A stretch of DNA of 64,000 bases from NCBI GenBank assembly GCA_050084515.1, contig CM114271.1:67766001-67830000 (forward strand), given 5' to 3'. The DNA comes from Blasia pusilla (taxonomy: Eukaryota; Marchantiophyta; Marchantiopsida; Blasiales). The first letter of the stretch is position 1; each line of letters opens with the position of its first letter. Positions 48,801 through 60,845 of this stretch are shown here, one piece after another. A program made the position numbers and the translations under genes. The notes below the pieces were generated by a model. That model made no database searches, was not told the origin of the DNA, and saw nothing but the letters and a program-made list of their open reading frames with translations.

Positions 48801-51100
48801 GTGCCATGCACAAAGCAAGCGGCATATGAATACCAGAGTGAAGTGTCAAGGTAGTACATCCCAGTGAGATATCAAAGTAAACTCTAGGTCACAGGAGTGA
48901 ATTTTTTTACTACAACTGACAGATGAAAGTACAAATTTACAATGAGAGTAATGTTCTCCAGGGTGAATGGAGACCTTGACTAAATATCAATAATTGAAAT
49001 CACTTCAGCGCCCTTAGATAACAAGAACAACACCCCCAAGGATGCAATGCAAGCACCAGCAGAACTCAGCTAAGGCTACCCTACTCTGACCTAACTTGGA
49101 AGCTTAGCCCAAATATACACAAGTCCAAATCAATCAATTGCCTTCCCTTGGACTACATCTGTATTGTAATCAGAGTTCTACTTCTCTCAGATCTAACTTT
49201 TTAAACTTTGAAAGCACGGAAACAAAGCAAGTTCCAACAAGATCTTCCACTGAACCATATACTAGAGGACAATCACTTTATCAAACCTGGAAGAGTCAAT
49301 CTGAAATAAATTGCAGGCAGAACTTGCCTGTAACTTCTATTGAAAATGAGTTACTCTATCCCATTCTCAAGATTAGAATACCCAAGACCTGAAAAGGTGA
49401 TTCGAACAAAGATGCAACAGTATGTAAAAAATAGCACCTGGAGTATCCGTCAGACCACCAATGCACATCTTCTTCTTAGGTCACAGTGGCACCGGCAGAA
49501 GTTTAGGTGTGGAGAAGCTGATCTAAACACACAATCCCTTAGCAGGCAGGGGTTACAAGTGAATAAGGGCCAACAGGACAGAGAAAAGACTAAATAGATG
49601 AGTGGCAAGGGGTTGCAGCAGAAGAGACAAATGTATTGCAGAGGATGAGGTGGAAGGGATGACACCTGAAAGTATGAGGTGGAAGGTACAACACCTCAGA
49701 AGCAGGATAAACGAAACGTATTCTAATAGAAAAGTTTAGTTGTAAGAAGAAACTTAATGAAATGAGATCAGTTTGACTGAGGTTGACTTACGACCTGGTC
49801 GCAAAACTAATTATCACAGTTTAGTTAAACTAATTATCAGTGTGGAGAATGTACTCATTAAGTAGTCCCTACTGTAGCCTTGTGACCACACCCTGGTTGA
49901 ACGGTGCTAAAGATTGGGATGGGTAAAGAAGGTACCATATGAGAGGAAAGAGACCATCATTTAGTGAGTTCTGACCATACAGACTGCTAGTGTGGAGCTT
50001 CCAGGTAGTAACCAAGAACCTCTTCACAATACTATCTACCTGACTCGATTGGGATCCCCAATACACAGAACTAACTAGGTCTGCAGCTTTGGGCAGTCAA
50101 TCTAGGCTACTGAAGGTGATGAACAGTTCTAGTGTGAACAGCAAAGCAACAGAGGGGAGAGCTGGATCAGCAGATAATTTGCTCTACATTCTTATCAATC
50201 TCATCTACCTTGATGTAATGAGTGAAATTACACATCTGTTCATAGGATGGAAATGGCTAGCTTTGCGGCACCTAGATAAATTCAACTGGCCAAAGACATG
50301 ACAGAAAAAAACACACCTTTTCTGGCTTCATTGAGGCCTTTCTGGCCTTCCGCAAACCCCGCATTGCCTTCTTCAGTTTCTTGTGTTGTTTTCCATGAGC
50401 CGACAACTTCTCGTCCACAGATGAAAAAGAAAAAATCTATAATCAACTGACTTATTGCAATTACAAGCTCCCAAACTTTGATCAAAGCTCTAACATTAGC
50501 TATTGGAAAGTGGACACAGCACTACTATTGAAAAGGTACCAAGCTCTGCCTAACAGTACGAGAGTGCTGGAAGCACCTGTGAAGGTGTCAGCTTGGAAAA
50601 AGTTGATGGCATCCAAGTTCCTTCTGGAAACAAAAAGGTTGCACGTGGCACCTGTGACACCTCATGTTTGACAAATGTTGATGGCAACAATTGAGACAAG
50701 AAGGGTGCTGAATGGAACAGAGATTGTTTGCTCTCTGCTTCTGCAAAATTGCTACTTCGTCCAGTCCCTTCTTCATCATCCTCTGAAAGGTCGTCTTCAC
50801 TATCCTCGGAGGTGTATTCATCCTCTGAATGTCCCAGCTTCTGCTTCTGTTTTCGCCGTGGTCTTGGGTACTTTCTTCCTGCCTCCAGATCATTGTCACT
50901 AGCAGTAATAGAGGCTTCTCCACTTCTGCCAGATCCTATTGTCTGTGTATCATCATCATCATCATCATCATCATCATCTCCTGTACTGATAGTATCTTCA
51001 CTTGTGCCAGAATCAATAGCGTCAGTGTCCTCGTCTTCATCTGTACTGATGCAATCATCGCTTCCAGAAGTGCCAACAGACCAGCATCCTCTGCATCTGC
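45756..51100 (-). CDS. Acidic, disordered protein with 57-aa C-terminal repeats (unrecognised family, 5' end unresolved)
   Basis: The main exon 48665-45756 starts at acceptor CTGCAG|GTA. Likely upstream exons are 50436-50317 (LSAHGKQHKKLKKAMRG, basic) and 51100-50577, which carries an Asp run, EDEYTSEDSEDDLSEDDEE and then SLFHSAPFLSQLLPSTFV; phases agree (0). The protein is Ser/Lys/Glu-rich with no folded domain that I can name. The C-terminal third is a 57-aa (171-bp) tandem repeat centred on VEVLDYSSDSDVTTLRTWKK, whose SSDSD is a casein-kinase-2-like site. Older diverged repeats (DADVxxLQPQ...KGIQxSEE) lie upstream. The frame shifts within repeat six, so repeats 6-9 are read in another frame down to 45157. 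A nuclear or nucleolar protein is plausible; function unknown. Confidence 0.6.
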
Positions 51101-51915
51101 CTGATGCAAAAACTTTTTGATTTCACTAAGTCTAAACAAGTATCTTCTTCTGCCTTTTCTCATCTTCACCTGAGACCATGGAGCCCATTTCTGGCTCTCC
51201 ACCACATTCTTTCTTGACCTCGAACCAGTGTCAGTTTTTTCTTTTTTTCTGTACAAATTCTGCTTTTACACATCATCTAACATTCAAAATCCAATTACTT
51301 CACAGCAGCACATTCCATTCATACTTCAGACAAATTGAAAGTGTCATATACAATTCCACTGTCATTCCACTTGGCCTTCCAATCGAATGGGTTGGGCTCC
51401 AACTCTCACGATGTGTGCTTATTGGAATGATCCAATACTTTTATAGAAATGCCAATGTACAAGTGCAGTACGGTCCATCTAGAAAATAGGTTACAACAGT
51501 AATGGAAAGGAAATCCATTAGAAACGCATGAACCCGTCCTTCCCTTCCTTCAATTTATGCAATCCATTGCCTTTTTTTCTGGAAAGCAACATGGTTTAGA
51601 CAGCAGACAAACCCAGTTCAGACACTTCAGAGCCTTAGCAAAACACTGTTCTCGCTGCCAAAAGCATAGTGCATCAAGTCCAACCAGCTAACTATACCAC
51701 AGAAATAGGGGAAATCCACCAATTCACTACATGTAGCTTCTCTGGCCAACCAACTCTCTCATGTCCATGCATCCACGTTCAAAATTCACCCAAATCGTTG
51801 TGAGGATAGAGAACGGCTACACCTCTGGGTCAGGTTTACCCCAAAATCGAGCACAACTGCAAGATGTCCTCAAGTATCATTTGCCTAAGCAAAGAAGTTC
51901 CATAGAAGCTGACAC
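51101..51915. other. Region between the repeat-protein gene and the RAD52-like gene
   Basis: It may contain the 5' exon of the minus-strand gene. One minus-strand frame here reads LFRLSEIKKFLHQADAEDAG (about 51130-51080), but it is not in phase with the acidic exon. The rest shows no signal. Confidence 0.35.
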
Positions 51916-54641
51916 CTAAGGAGGCACCTGTAGGTACTCATCTGGATTGGAGCTGTCAAAAGGTGGGGCATCAGGTGAATGGTACAAATACAACCCAAGC
52001 CCAAATAGAAGACAAGCTTTAGAAAAAGCCTCCCGCTCTGCATTTTGAACCGGTGAGAAATATACTGAATGGTCACTGTAATCCATTGTGGATGTTGCAG
52101 AAGCTTCACGACAGACCTGGTCACACCAGGTTGTCAAAGTCAGGCTCGGTTATGATCCATTCCAAACAACAAGATTGCCACCACCACAGCAAGGAAAGGT
52201 CTAATGTGCGTGCTTAAAGATGTGAGGGGGATGAACAACTGGATGCTCGGGATTGAATTCAAAGAAACCTTAGGACTCCATGACAATACCCTTTGCCTGG
52301 GCAACATAAGAAAAGTGAAGACTAGTAGGTGACACAAGATAATGCAAAATGCCAGACAGTGAAATGCCAATACTGAATTTGCGTTTAATTTGTGCAGTAT
52401 GAAACAGATGCCAAACGCCTCAGTTAAGTCCCCATCCGTGGAGATTAACTGACCTCTCCATCTGAGCCCTTCAAGGTGATTCGGTAAACAACGGTAACAA
52501 ATGTGTTAGCATGCTTCCCAGGGACAGCAATGTTGCGAATTTCACCAACCCACCCTGCATCAAAGCATCTCTTATAAGCTTATAGCTAAGATGATAGAGC
52601 CTTACAGTGTATCAACATTTTCCTCCACCATTCTGATCTGGATCAAGTGCTAAGGAGTTGTGCACCCGTCCCTATTTCCTAAAACTAGGCTAGCTGAAAT
52701 TAGTGCAGAGACTGTCTACAGATTATCTACAGTGTTAAATGCATTCATCCAGTTAGTCTCACCGTCATCTCTGGTCTCTCCAGGTAGCATTTCTTAAACT
52801 TCATAAATCTTAAAACTCCTTGCCCTGCAACCTCCTTAGTTATTGCTCATATCTAGCGTGATTTGGACAAATCATTGTGATCCATCCCATGGTACTCAAA
52901 CAAAACTAATCTGATATCAGTCGATGACATTGTGACGTGAATCACCACTCTTACCTGGAGCATAGTGGTTCAGCACCCGGACAGCATTATACCTGCGACA
53001 GATTATCAATACTTGCATTCATGTATCAAGATGATAAATATCAGTAAATATGGCTATCAAGAAAATGAAGAGCAGTCCACAAAAATCACTTAAAAACAAA
53101 ACCAGCCAGAAGCAAACGAAGGAATGTATGCAAGAAGAACTCATAGAGGATTCATCACCAGAACACTCTCATCTTCACCTGAGGCTCCTCCCAACAAATC
53201 AGTTACATACAAAGTAGCACACTCTGGGGAGCCATACCAGTACCCATGGAGCTGATAGAATCTCGACCAGCCCAGACCCCAAAAGAAGCCGCCTCTCATT
53301 TAGTTATGCAGGAGAAACAAACAAGAGGTGGTTGTGCTACCCCTGACCAACTACATTGCTGCAGACTGTCTCCCATATGAAGTATAACTCCATTGGATAA
53401 AAATAGCAGTGGGTTTTCCTAAGACTGTCCCTTGAGCACACGTTTGGTTTCCTACCTGAATGCAGAGCTGGATTCACATGAGAACAAGAACAAACAACAG
53501 CCGTTCGTGTTAGAATCGAGGCCCTAGCTCTGTGATTGTTTCCTAAATTGTTTGAGTGTTCAAGAAGACCTAATAATGGTGCTGGAATGCACCCCTTGAT
53601 CTTCCTTCAGAAATACTCCGCCCATGGCAAGAAACCAAACTAGGGACTTTGTGGGTATCTCATGGTGAACAATGGTGTTCTACAATCAATCGAACCGATT
53701 GCCGCTCCTCTGGCCAATCCCACGAGGACCTTGAAAGGTCTACTCCTGCATTCAAGGAACGGAATTCCTTTCCCTTATTTCAGGCAGTGAGTACCTAGCA
53801 ATCCCATCACACCATGCCCAATGCAGTGGGCTACTTAAGGTAGGCTCAAGGGGCAAAGTTCGTGATAACTGTGCTTTACTTTGGATGGTTGCCCCTTTGT
53901 GTTCTCATCCTTGAATTTTTTCCATCCCTCTCTTATTTAAATGTGTTTTCCATCCACCCAAGGACAGGAATGTGTGACAAAAACAGCAGAAAATATTACC
54001 GTTTCGAGAGATCAATTCGAGACATGTCCAGAAGACCCACATACTCGTCCAGAATCGAGACAGTGCAGAATGCTATCACCAATGCTGCCTGAGCCACATA
54101 TTCCCCATCCCAACGGACCTAGGCGTGCAGAGATGCAGAGCTGTGGAGGAGGTGGGTGGAAAGAAAGAAGCAGTGGGTGGGAGCCAGTCCACCTCGACTA
54201 TATTGAAACTAGCAATCAGTGACACACTAACGGCGGAAAATGGTGGCATTTCGAGGCAAAATTGGACTCGTGTCTCCGCATCCACGATCTAGATGGCACA
54301 GGTTGTTGTGGGGAGATAGCATCCCCCACATGATGCATTGCAGTCCGAATGAGAGCTGTTGTGAAGAAAAAGAAGCAATGGGAGCCCACCCACCAGGGTA
54401 TGTACTTGGCAGGAACGTCGTAGGGGAGCAAGTCGAGAGGATAGTGCCTCTTGCGACACTCACGAGTCTCCCTGTCTCGAGCCTGTCGCTGAGCTTCAAA
54501 CCATTTGGGTGGAACTGTGGAGAGCAAGTGCTCCGGAATCCTCTTGCTCAGGTCCTGAATTATATCCACCAGAGGTCTGTGAGGGTTGATGTGCTTCACC
54601 CGAAGAGATGCTGCACTCATAGCACTTTCACCTTCTGCCAT
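51916..54641 (-). CDS. RAD52-like DNA annealing protein, diverged paralogue (4 exons)
   Basis: Exons 54641-54394, 52992-52955, 52554-52454 and 52116-51916 give 195 residues with matching phases (2, 1, 0). Plant RAD52-like proteins are short RAD52 N-terminal-domain homologues that bind and anneal single-stranded DNA in nucleus, mitochondria or plastids. Family landmarks are AKYIPW, YNAVRVLNHYAPGWVGEIRN, VVYRITLKGSDGE and KACLLFGLGLYLYH. Compared with its neighbour it has an extra segment rich in Arg/Glu before YIPW (WFEAQRQARDRETRECRKRH), a weaker CARFGLGL box and an extended Pro-rich tail. No clear transit peptide. The end is taken as the in-frame TAG after YLQVPP, though a GT at YLQ|gtgcct could instead be spliced. 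Confidence 0.85.
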
Positions 54642-55365
54642 GGCGTGTCAAATCGTCAACAACGCTCAGTCAGCTGCGCGCAGTAGTGCAGTCCACTAGT
54701 TGCGCGCACCATCATCTATTCCCAGCCCGTCCTGCATTGCATTGCATCGCAATTCATGAGCCAATTCGCAGCGCTCCGCCTTCTGAGTCTCTCTTGAGCA
54801 TCAGCTACTCCAAGTGCTCCTCCCCAGAACGAGTCCCTCTTGTGCATCAGCTAATCCAAGTACTCCCTCCTCCACACAAAGCCTGCCTGCCCGCTTACAG
54901 GCCCCACTGCTTCGCAACTGCTCTGAATCCACACCTCAACTCAATCAACTGCCCCATCCGCATGTCGTAAACTGAACACGGGCCTTGCTTTCTACGGACA
55001 CACACTCCAACTCCCAGCGCTCCATAAACCCTCTGCACACCCTCCCTTAATGCTATGTCGGCCACACTCGCTGCACACCAAGAGCAGCATCCCATTACAA
55101 CAACTACAGCAGCAGCAGCGGTACAAAATGCTTCAGAAATCTCCTGTCCTCTGCTCTCCTTTTCTCTCTCTCTCCTCTCCTCTCTCCTCTCCTGTCCCGT
55201 CCTGTCCTGTCGATGGGTTACGGGCAGTTACGCTCAGGCAACCGACTGAGAACCCACGTGACCGCTTGGGGAAGGCAAGCCGGGAACCACATGGGGCGGG
55301 GAGGAAGGGAGAGAGAGCAAACGAGCCTGTCTACAATGGCACTTGACCGATTGGGGCAGAGCGCT
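54642..55365. other. 5' flank of the diverged RAD52-like gene
   Basis: GC-richer sequence with a two-copy 50-bp repeat (CTCTTGAGCATCAGCTACTCC at 54792 and a near match at 54835). Open frames on both strands carry no recognisable domain. Confidence 0.4.
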
Positions 55366-56000
55366 TGTTTTAGCACCTACACATTGCAGTTCCACCAGCA
55401 CTGCCATGGGAGGCGTCACGAGGGGTGAAGGCTCGTCCGGTGGGGGGGCTTCGAGTGGGTCTGAGCTAAGATCTCTGGGGGATTGAATTGGGTGTGATTA
55501 TTAGCACCTGCACATTGCAGTTCCACCAGCACTGCCATGGGAGCCTGTGTGTGGGGCGGGGGGGTATGAGATGAAGTCTTGGGCAATTGCAGTGGGTGTG
55601 AGTTTTTTCACCTGCACATTGCAGTTCCACCCGCACTGCCATGGGAGGCGACACGAAGAATAAAAGACTCGTCCTGTGGGGAGACTTGTAGTGGGTATGA
55701 GCTAAGATCTGCGTCACATTGAATTGGGTGCACCTGCACATTGCATTTCCACGAGCACTGGCATCGGAGGCCTCCACATTGCAGTTGCACCGACTGTACG
55801 AGCACTGCCATGGAGGCCTCACGAAGGGGGAAGGGTCGTCCTTCGTGGGGCTTGGAATGGGCATGAGCTAAGATCTGTGGGGGATTGAATTGGGTGTGAG
55901 TTTTGGCACCTACACATGCAGTTCCTTCAGCACTGCCATGGAAGTCGTCACGAAGGGTGAAGGCTCGTCCTGTGGGTGGCTTAGGGTGGGTATGAGCTAT
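55366..56000. repeat. Tandem repeat with ACATTGCAGTTCCACCAGCA core
   Basis: Five main copies (starting near 55371, 55501, 55608, 55733 and 55907), plus a partial nested one at 55772. Each has CACTGCCATGGGAGG and a following GAAGGCTCGTCC-type tail; spacing 105-175 bp. Confidence 0.85.
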
Positions 56001-56935
56001 GGGAGCACTGCCATGCACACCTCTTAACGTAATCATACAAGAGCATTCAGTATTCAGATGTGTCCCCTTCAAAAGGTGGCACGAAACCCCAAGGGCGTGT
56101 GAGGTTCGACAGCAGGTCGCAGTCAATTGGGTAGTTGTCGGCTCCAAAGAAAGACGAGCTGAGCACATCTGTGTTAAATGAGGAAAGTCATGCACCCACT
56201 GGAATGCGCTGCAACAAGGCAGTCATTGCGTCAAGAGGCCTCCTTCGGATAGCCATAAATTCAAGGGGAGATACGGATTGACTTGACTGAACAAGGCAAA
56301 CCACAAAGGTGGGAAGAACATGCGAGAGCCCTCTGAAAACCCATCACAGGGAAGCACACAAGGACGACAAGCTCGTACATCTTGCTGGAGCTAATGAAAA
56401 CCATTGCCGGATCCATAGAGAACGGGGTGCCCGGAGAGATGAGCGAAAACGCAGCATTTGTAATGACGGGAAAAAATTGGTGTGCATGCCATACTTTTAC
56501 ACCGAGGTTCAGTATATTGAATACATGGTTTTACCGATCTCAACATCCAGAACTTCGTACTTCTGGCAATTACACAGGAGCTGGCTTTTCTGAAAGCTAG
56601 CTAGACCCATAAGTGATGTCCTAGAGTGCTATCTCCTCCCACACCTCCTTTCATGGCCACTAACCCCAAGGGACTTGTAGAGTCCCATCGCCAAATAAAT
56701 AGTTCGTCAGCAAGATTGACATTCACGTCAGCTGAACATCAATCTAAAAATGTACATCCAATTACTAAGTAGTCACCTTCTACTACACACGTATCAGCTC
56801 TGCATATACTCCTCCTGTATGCACAAGCCACTTTACTTGAGCCGGTAGCATATCTCCTCCTACACTCCGACCTCACCTCTTTTCCCTACACAGCTTTCAA
56901 TGTCCCTACACAGGTGAAGAAGGTAGAAGCTCTGT
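56001..56935. other. Spacer between the two RAD52-like genes
   Basis: No coding signal or repeat recognised. It probably includes the 3' untranslated region of the downstream-facing RAD52-like gene that ends at 56936. Confidence 0.4.
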
Positions 56936-59182
56936 TCAAGGAGTTTCATCTTCGTGGTACAAGTACAGTCCGAGTCCAAATCTTGCGCACGCCCGTCGGA
57001 AGGCCATGCCCTCGGCCTTCTGCACAGGATCTCCAAAATGAACATCATCCAAAGTCGCTGTCCCAGATGATTCACGCCAAGCCTGCAAGACCATAGAGAA
57101 AGCATCACCATATGAGCACCACAAGAACTTATCCTAATATCTACCTGATGTCACTCACGGGCACAACTATTGTACTCACTATGCCCGTGCCATGTGCAAT
57201 TACACACAAGCTTCGACGGGCTTACATGACATATTGGATCACAAAAGAGCAACCTGATTTGATAATAACTATACATAGCTGCTCATTGCAAAAGAGTTGC
57301 TACCATCCCATACATCCTAAATCAACCCAGTACCAGACACCAGAATAGGAAGAAAGACCTCAGGCAAGAGTAATGGAGAGAGGGATAGTGACCTCTCCGT
57401 CCAGGCCCCTGATTGTCACACGGTACACAACTGAAACTGTCTTGCCATCACTGGAGAACGTGATGTTGCGGACCTCACCACTCCAACCTGCATAAAATAA
57501 TCAGCAACATTCAAAACAAGCTAGGCAATAACCAATGCACACTGTGATCGACAAGGCTAGGAAAAATTAAGTCAACTTTGGGTCTTCAGATGGGTACTCT
57601 CACAGTACCATTACAAATAGCAACTGCGTCTACCATGACAATTGTAACTCCTGCTTTGCTTCTCTAGCAGGATAAACTTTCCTATCCTAAGTACAGCAAT
57701 GGCCCTTTTCTGCACGACTGTGTTATGCTTTCACTTCTTTCAAGTGTTAAGGTATCAACATCAGGTGGCATGTGGAATGGGTCTAAAGTTTAAAGGAAGC
57801 ATTCAACACTGCAAGTGAATGTCTCTCTAAGGCACACAACAACTTAATCTACACAGGAAGTCATAGGTAACCACCTGGGGCGTAAAAGCTGAGCATCCGA
57901 TTGGCATGGTACCTGCAGAAGCACGTGCTTGAAAACTTAACATCAAATGGAGGTGCAAAAACTCCAAGAATGACCAAATCACAAACCCCCAGTACTCCAT
58001 TGGATAGAAGCAGGAACTCAAAGACTAGGTAAAAAGCAAACATCATGGGCGAGCACATTCAGCGGTAATAGAATAAGTCTAAAGTAGAATCTGCATGGGA
58101 TAGACGCAAATGGGGGCAACCATTCAGTTTGCAGCTTGATGCCTCCAAAACTGAGTATGACACAGAAGAATTCCCAGGTGCCACACCTCATGCATATTCC
58201 AATCACTCTATGGGAACAGTTAGTGCCAATGACCTATGATCGGCACATTCATATCAAGTAGATCTTCTCTTGTGCATGATGATCTGCGTCTCAGAATGAA
58301 GGGGAAGAGTTTAATGACTGCAAAATGCTCTTTCCTGGACTCAGGCGAAGCGAAGGAAATAATCTGGCCAAGGACGCGTGCCTGGAAGTGAAACCTGATC
58401 CCCTGCAGCAGGAGATTTTGTTCCAACAGGCAAACCTCAGAATTGAAAACCCAGTGCCAGAGAGGCACTGGGTTTTCAATTCTGAGGTGTACAAGCGATT
58501 ATGTTTCCCCAGGATATAAAAGTTTATGCAATGAAAAAAGGGAAATATGGGGGAACTAATTTTCTTCTGCGAGGCCGAAATCCTTTTCCAAAAGTTGCGT
58601 AACAGGTTGAGGGACCAGTGTCTCTAGATCATTGTACATGACATTCTGCTTCCCCACGACAGAAAAGTGGATGCTATGAAAGATGAGAAGATGGGAGGCT
58701 AAGCTTCCGAGACTAACACCAGACGGAACTGCACTCAGACAACACGTCCAGAGCCACATAATTCGACAATTCTGAGCACCCAATAGCTGACTTTCACACC
58801 ATCTAATTGGGATGAGGACAGCACAGATCAGATCGCCAGAAAGTCCCAGTTTTGCTCACAAAGGTGGAGGGTGGAGGGTGGAGGGTGGAGTGACGCACCA
58901 AGGAATGTACTTGAGAGGCACACCCTCGTCCATTCTGACCTTCAGTACTTTGTCAGGCACTCTCTTATTCATGTCGCGTAGGATTTCAGCAAGAGGTCTC
59001 GTGATGAACGAGGATGTGTTCTGATTCTCAATAGGCACTGCATAGTTCGCGTAAGAGGGAACCACTCTCTTGGCCGCATCCGATGCTCTCACCTGCACCA
59101 TTCGGTTTCCTCCCTGGCAAAGTGACTTCATGACACAGGTTCTTTGTAGGGGTGCCCCAAGAAACGTCGACACCATTGCCAT
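56936..59182 (-). CDS. RAD52-like DNA annealing protein, probably organelle-targeted (4 exons)
   Basis: Exons 59182-58899, 57912-57875, 57487-57393 and 57082-56936 have consistent phases (2, 1, 0) and encode 187 residues. ATG 59182 has a strong context (AACCATGGC). Residues 1-40 (MAMVSTFLGAPLQRTCVMKS... ending VRASDAAKR) look like a plastid or mitochondrial transit peptide. The RAD52-like domain follows: ITRPLAEILRDMNKRVPDKV, GVPLKYIPW, YHANRMLSFYAPGWSGEVRN, VVYRVTIRGLDGE, then GDPVQKAEGMAFRRACARFG and LGLYLYHED. It combines features of angiosperm RAD52-1 and RAD52-2. Likely role: single-strand annealing in organelle or nuclear DNA repair. The neighbouring diverged copy has identical intron positions, indicating tandem duplication. 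Confidence 0.93.
58434..58488. repeat. Perfect 25-bp inverted repeat (hairpin) in RAD52-like intron 1
   Basis: Arms 58434-58458 and 58464-58488 (ACCTCAGAATTGAAAACCCA... and its exact complement) are separated by 5 nt AGAGA. It lies in the first intron of the organelle-type RAD52-like gene. An RNA from either strand would form a long perfect stem. Confidence 0.93.
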
Positions 59183-60845
59183 GGTTCCAGATGAGCAGCT
59201 GGTGACCTGTGGGGACGGACAGATGGACGATATGCTCGCTTTCATCGACAACAAAGAGGTCTCCATCAAACCAAACGGTCTAGGAAATTGAGGGGATGAG
59301 GATCCCTCTGTCCCTACAATTTGCGATACACCACCTGAACACCACAATCAGTTTCATCCAGACCAAAAGCAATCAGTAGGGAGCTCTATACAATGAATCA
59401 GAGGCCGAGCACCCAACGCAAGGATTCCAGACATTCCCACTCTTTCAAAACCATCCAAATGCAGACCTCTCTCTCTCTCTCTCCCAGTCTCAAGCACCGT
59501 CCAACCAGGGCGCGGGGTCTATGGTCGCAAGGCTACGACAGGCACTACTTAATGAGTACAGTCTCTCTCACTCATCGAACCTATGACCACACAGGCGTAG
59601 CCCAGGAGATTACATCCATGGATGAATGCAGCAGGATTGTGTGGTGAGTAAGTGACGGGAGAGACCCGGGAAGGAGGCACCATCCCACAGACACTTTGGA
59701 GGACAATGCAGCCGCAGAACATACTGAAGAATCGGAATCGAAATCGATCCAAACGGTGCTAGCAACCCTACGCACCCGATCTCGAAAAAGGTGCGATCCA
59801 ACCCAGGCGCCTAAGTTTCTCGCTAAAAGGGGCGAGGACCAGAAAAAGAGGATCCCTTCAGCAGACATTCCATGGGACAATGCAGCCGCTGTACAAACTC
59901 AAGCACCCGACTCGAAATCCATCCAAACGTGGCCAGTAACCCTACGCACCCAATCTCAAAATGGATGCGATCTGACCCAGGCACCTACACTTCCCGCAAG
60001 TGATGGATAGAGGGAAACGGAGCACAGAAACACAGGGCCCCAGTCCAGCGATCCCACCTTGTGCAGCCCTGCCAGAAGGCAGACGAATTCCCAGGACCGA
60101 GAAGCAGCACCTAAACCTGGGAAGACATAGATAGAAGGGCAGGCGAAACCCGAGAGAACACTCCCATACCCACAGATACCGCCAGTTGCGGTAATCCAAT
60201 CCCCAACCCCAACTCCTGTCCGCCTTGCGAAGGCGCACACCAATTTCCACAACGCACAAGAGACAGCTCCCACAACCTCCGAGGACCTAGATTGGCGAAG
60301 GACCTGCGAAGCTCGGACTGCCACACCCTAAACAACCATTACGCACTCGAGCTGCTGCGTAGCACGGACGGCAAACAAGACGCTCTCCAAGAGCCAGCCA
60401 CCCTCACTGAACCCCCTCCGCTCCCGCGACAACACGGCAACCCCAATCGCATTGCACGCGCAATTCCAGGAGCGGATGACAACTGAAAGCACGAACGTGC
60501 AACAAGTGCCAGACAGACGCAAATAAACAAATGTAGACTTTGTTCTCTCCTCTCCTCTTCTCCACTCCTCATCTGCTCTGCTGTTCACTCCTATTCTGTT
60601 CTACGGATGAATGCCACCATCCATCAATCCATCAAGCAATCCACACAGCAATCCAGCAGTCAATCCATGCAGCGATACAACCAGCAATCGACACATAAAT
60701 TGAGACATCGCGCAATTCCCAGTGTGTCGGGGAGAAGCTGGAATGCATTACCTCCTGCTCCTCCTCCGATTCTCTCGCTCTTTCTGCGCTTTCCCTTCGG
60801 CCCTCGTCTCTGCGATCTTCGCTCGTCTGATCGCACTCTGTTCTG
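59183..60845. other. 5' flank of the organelle-type RAD52-like gene, with a 120-bp direct duplication
   Basis: A segment starting GGACAATGCAGCCGC (59699) is repeated 178 bp later (59877), with matching CCCTACGCACCC and GACCCAGGC words. A + frame through both copies (59696-60010) has no ATG and is probably not a gene. 60010-60845 is GC-rich with no gene assigned. Confidence 0.45.
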
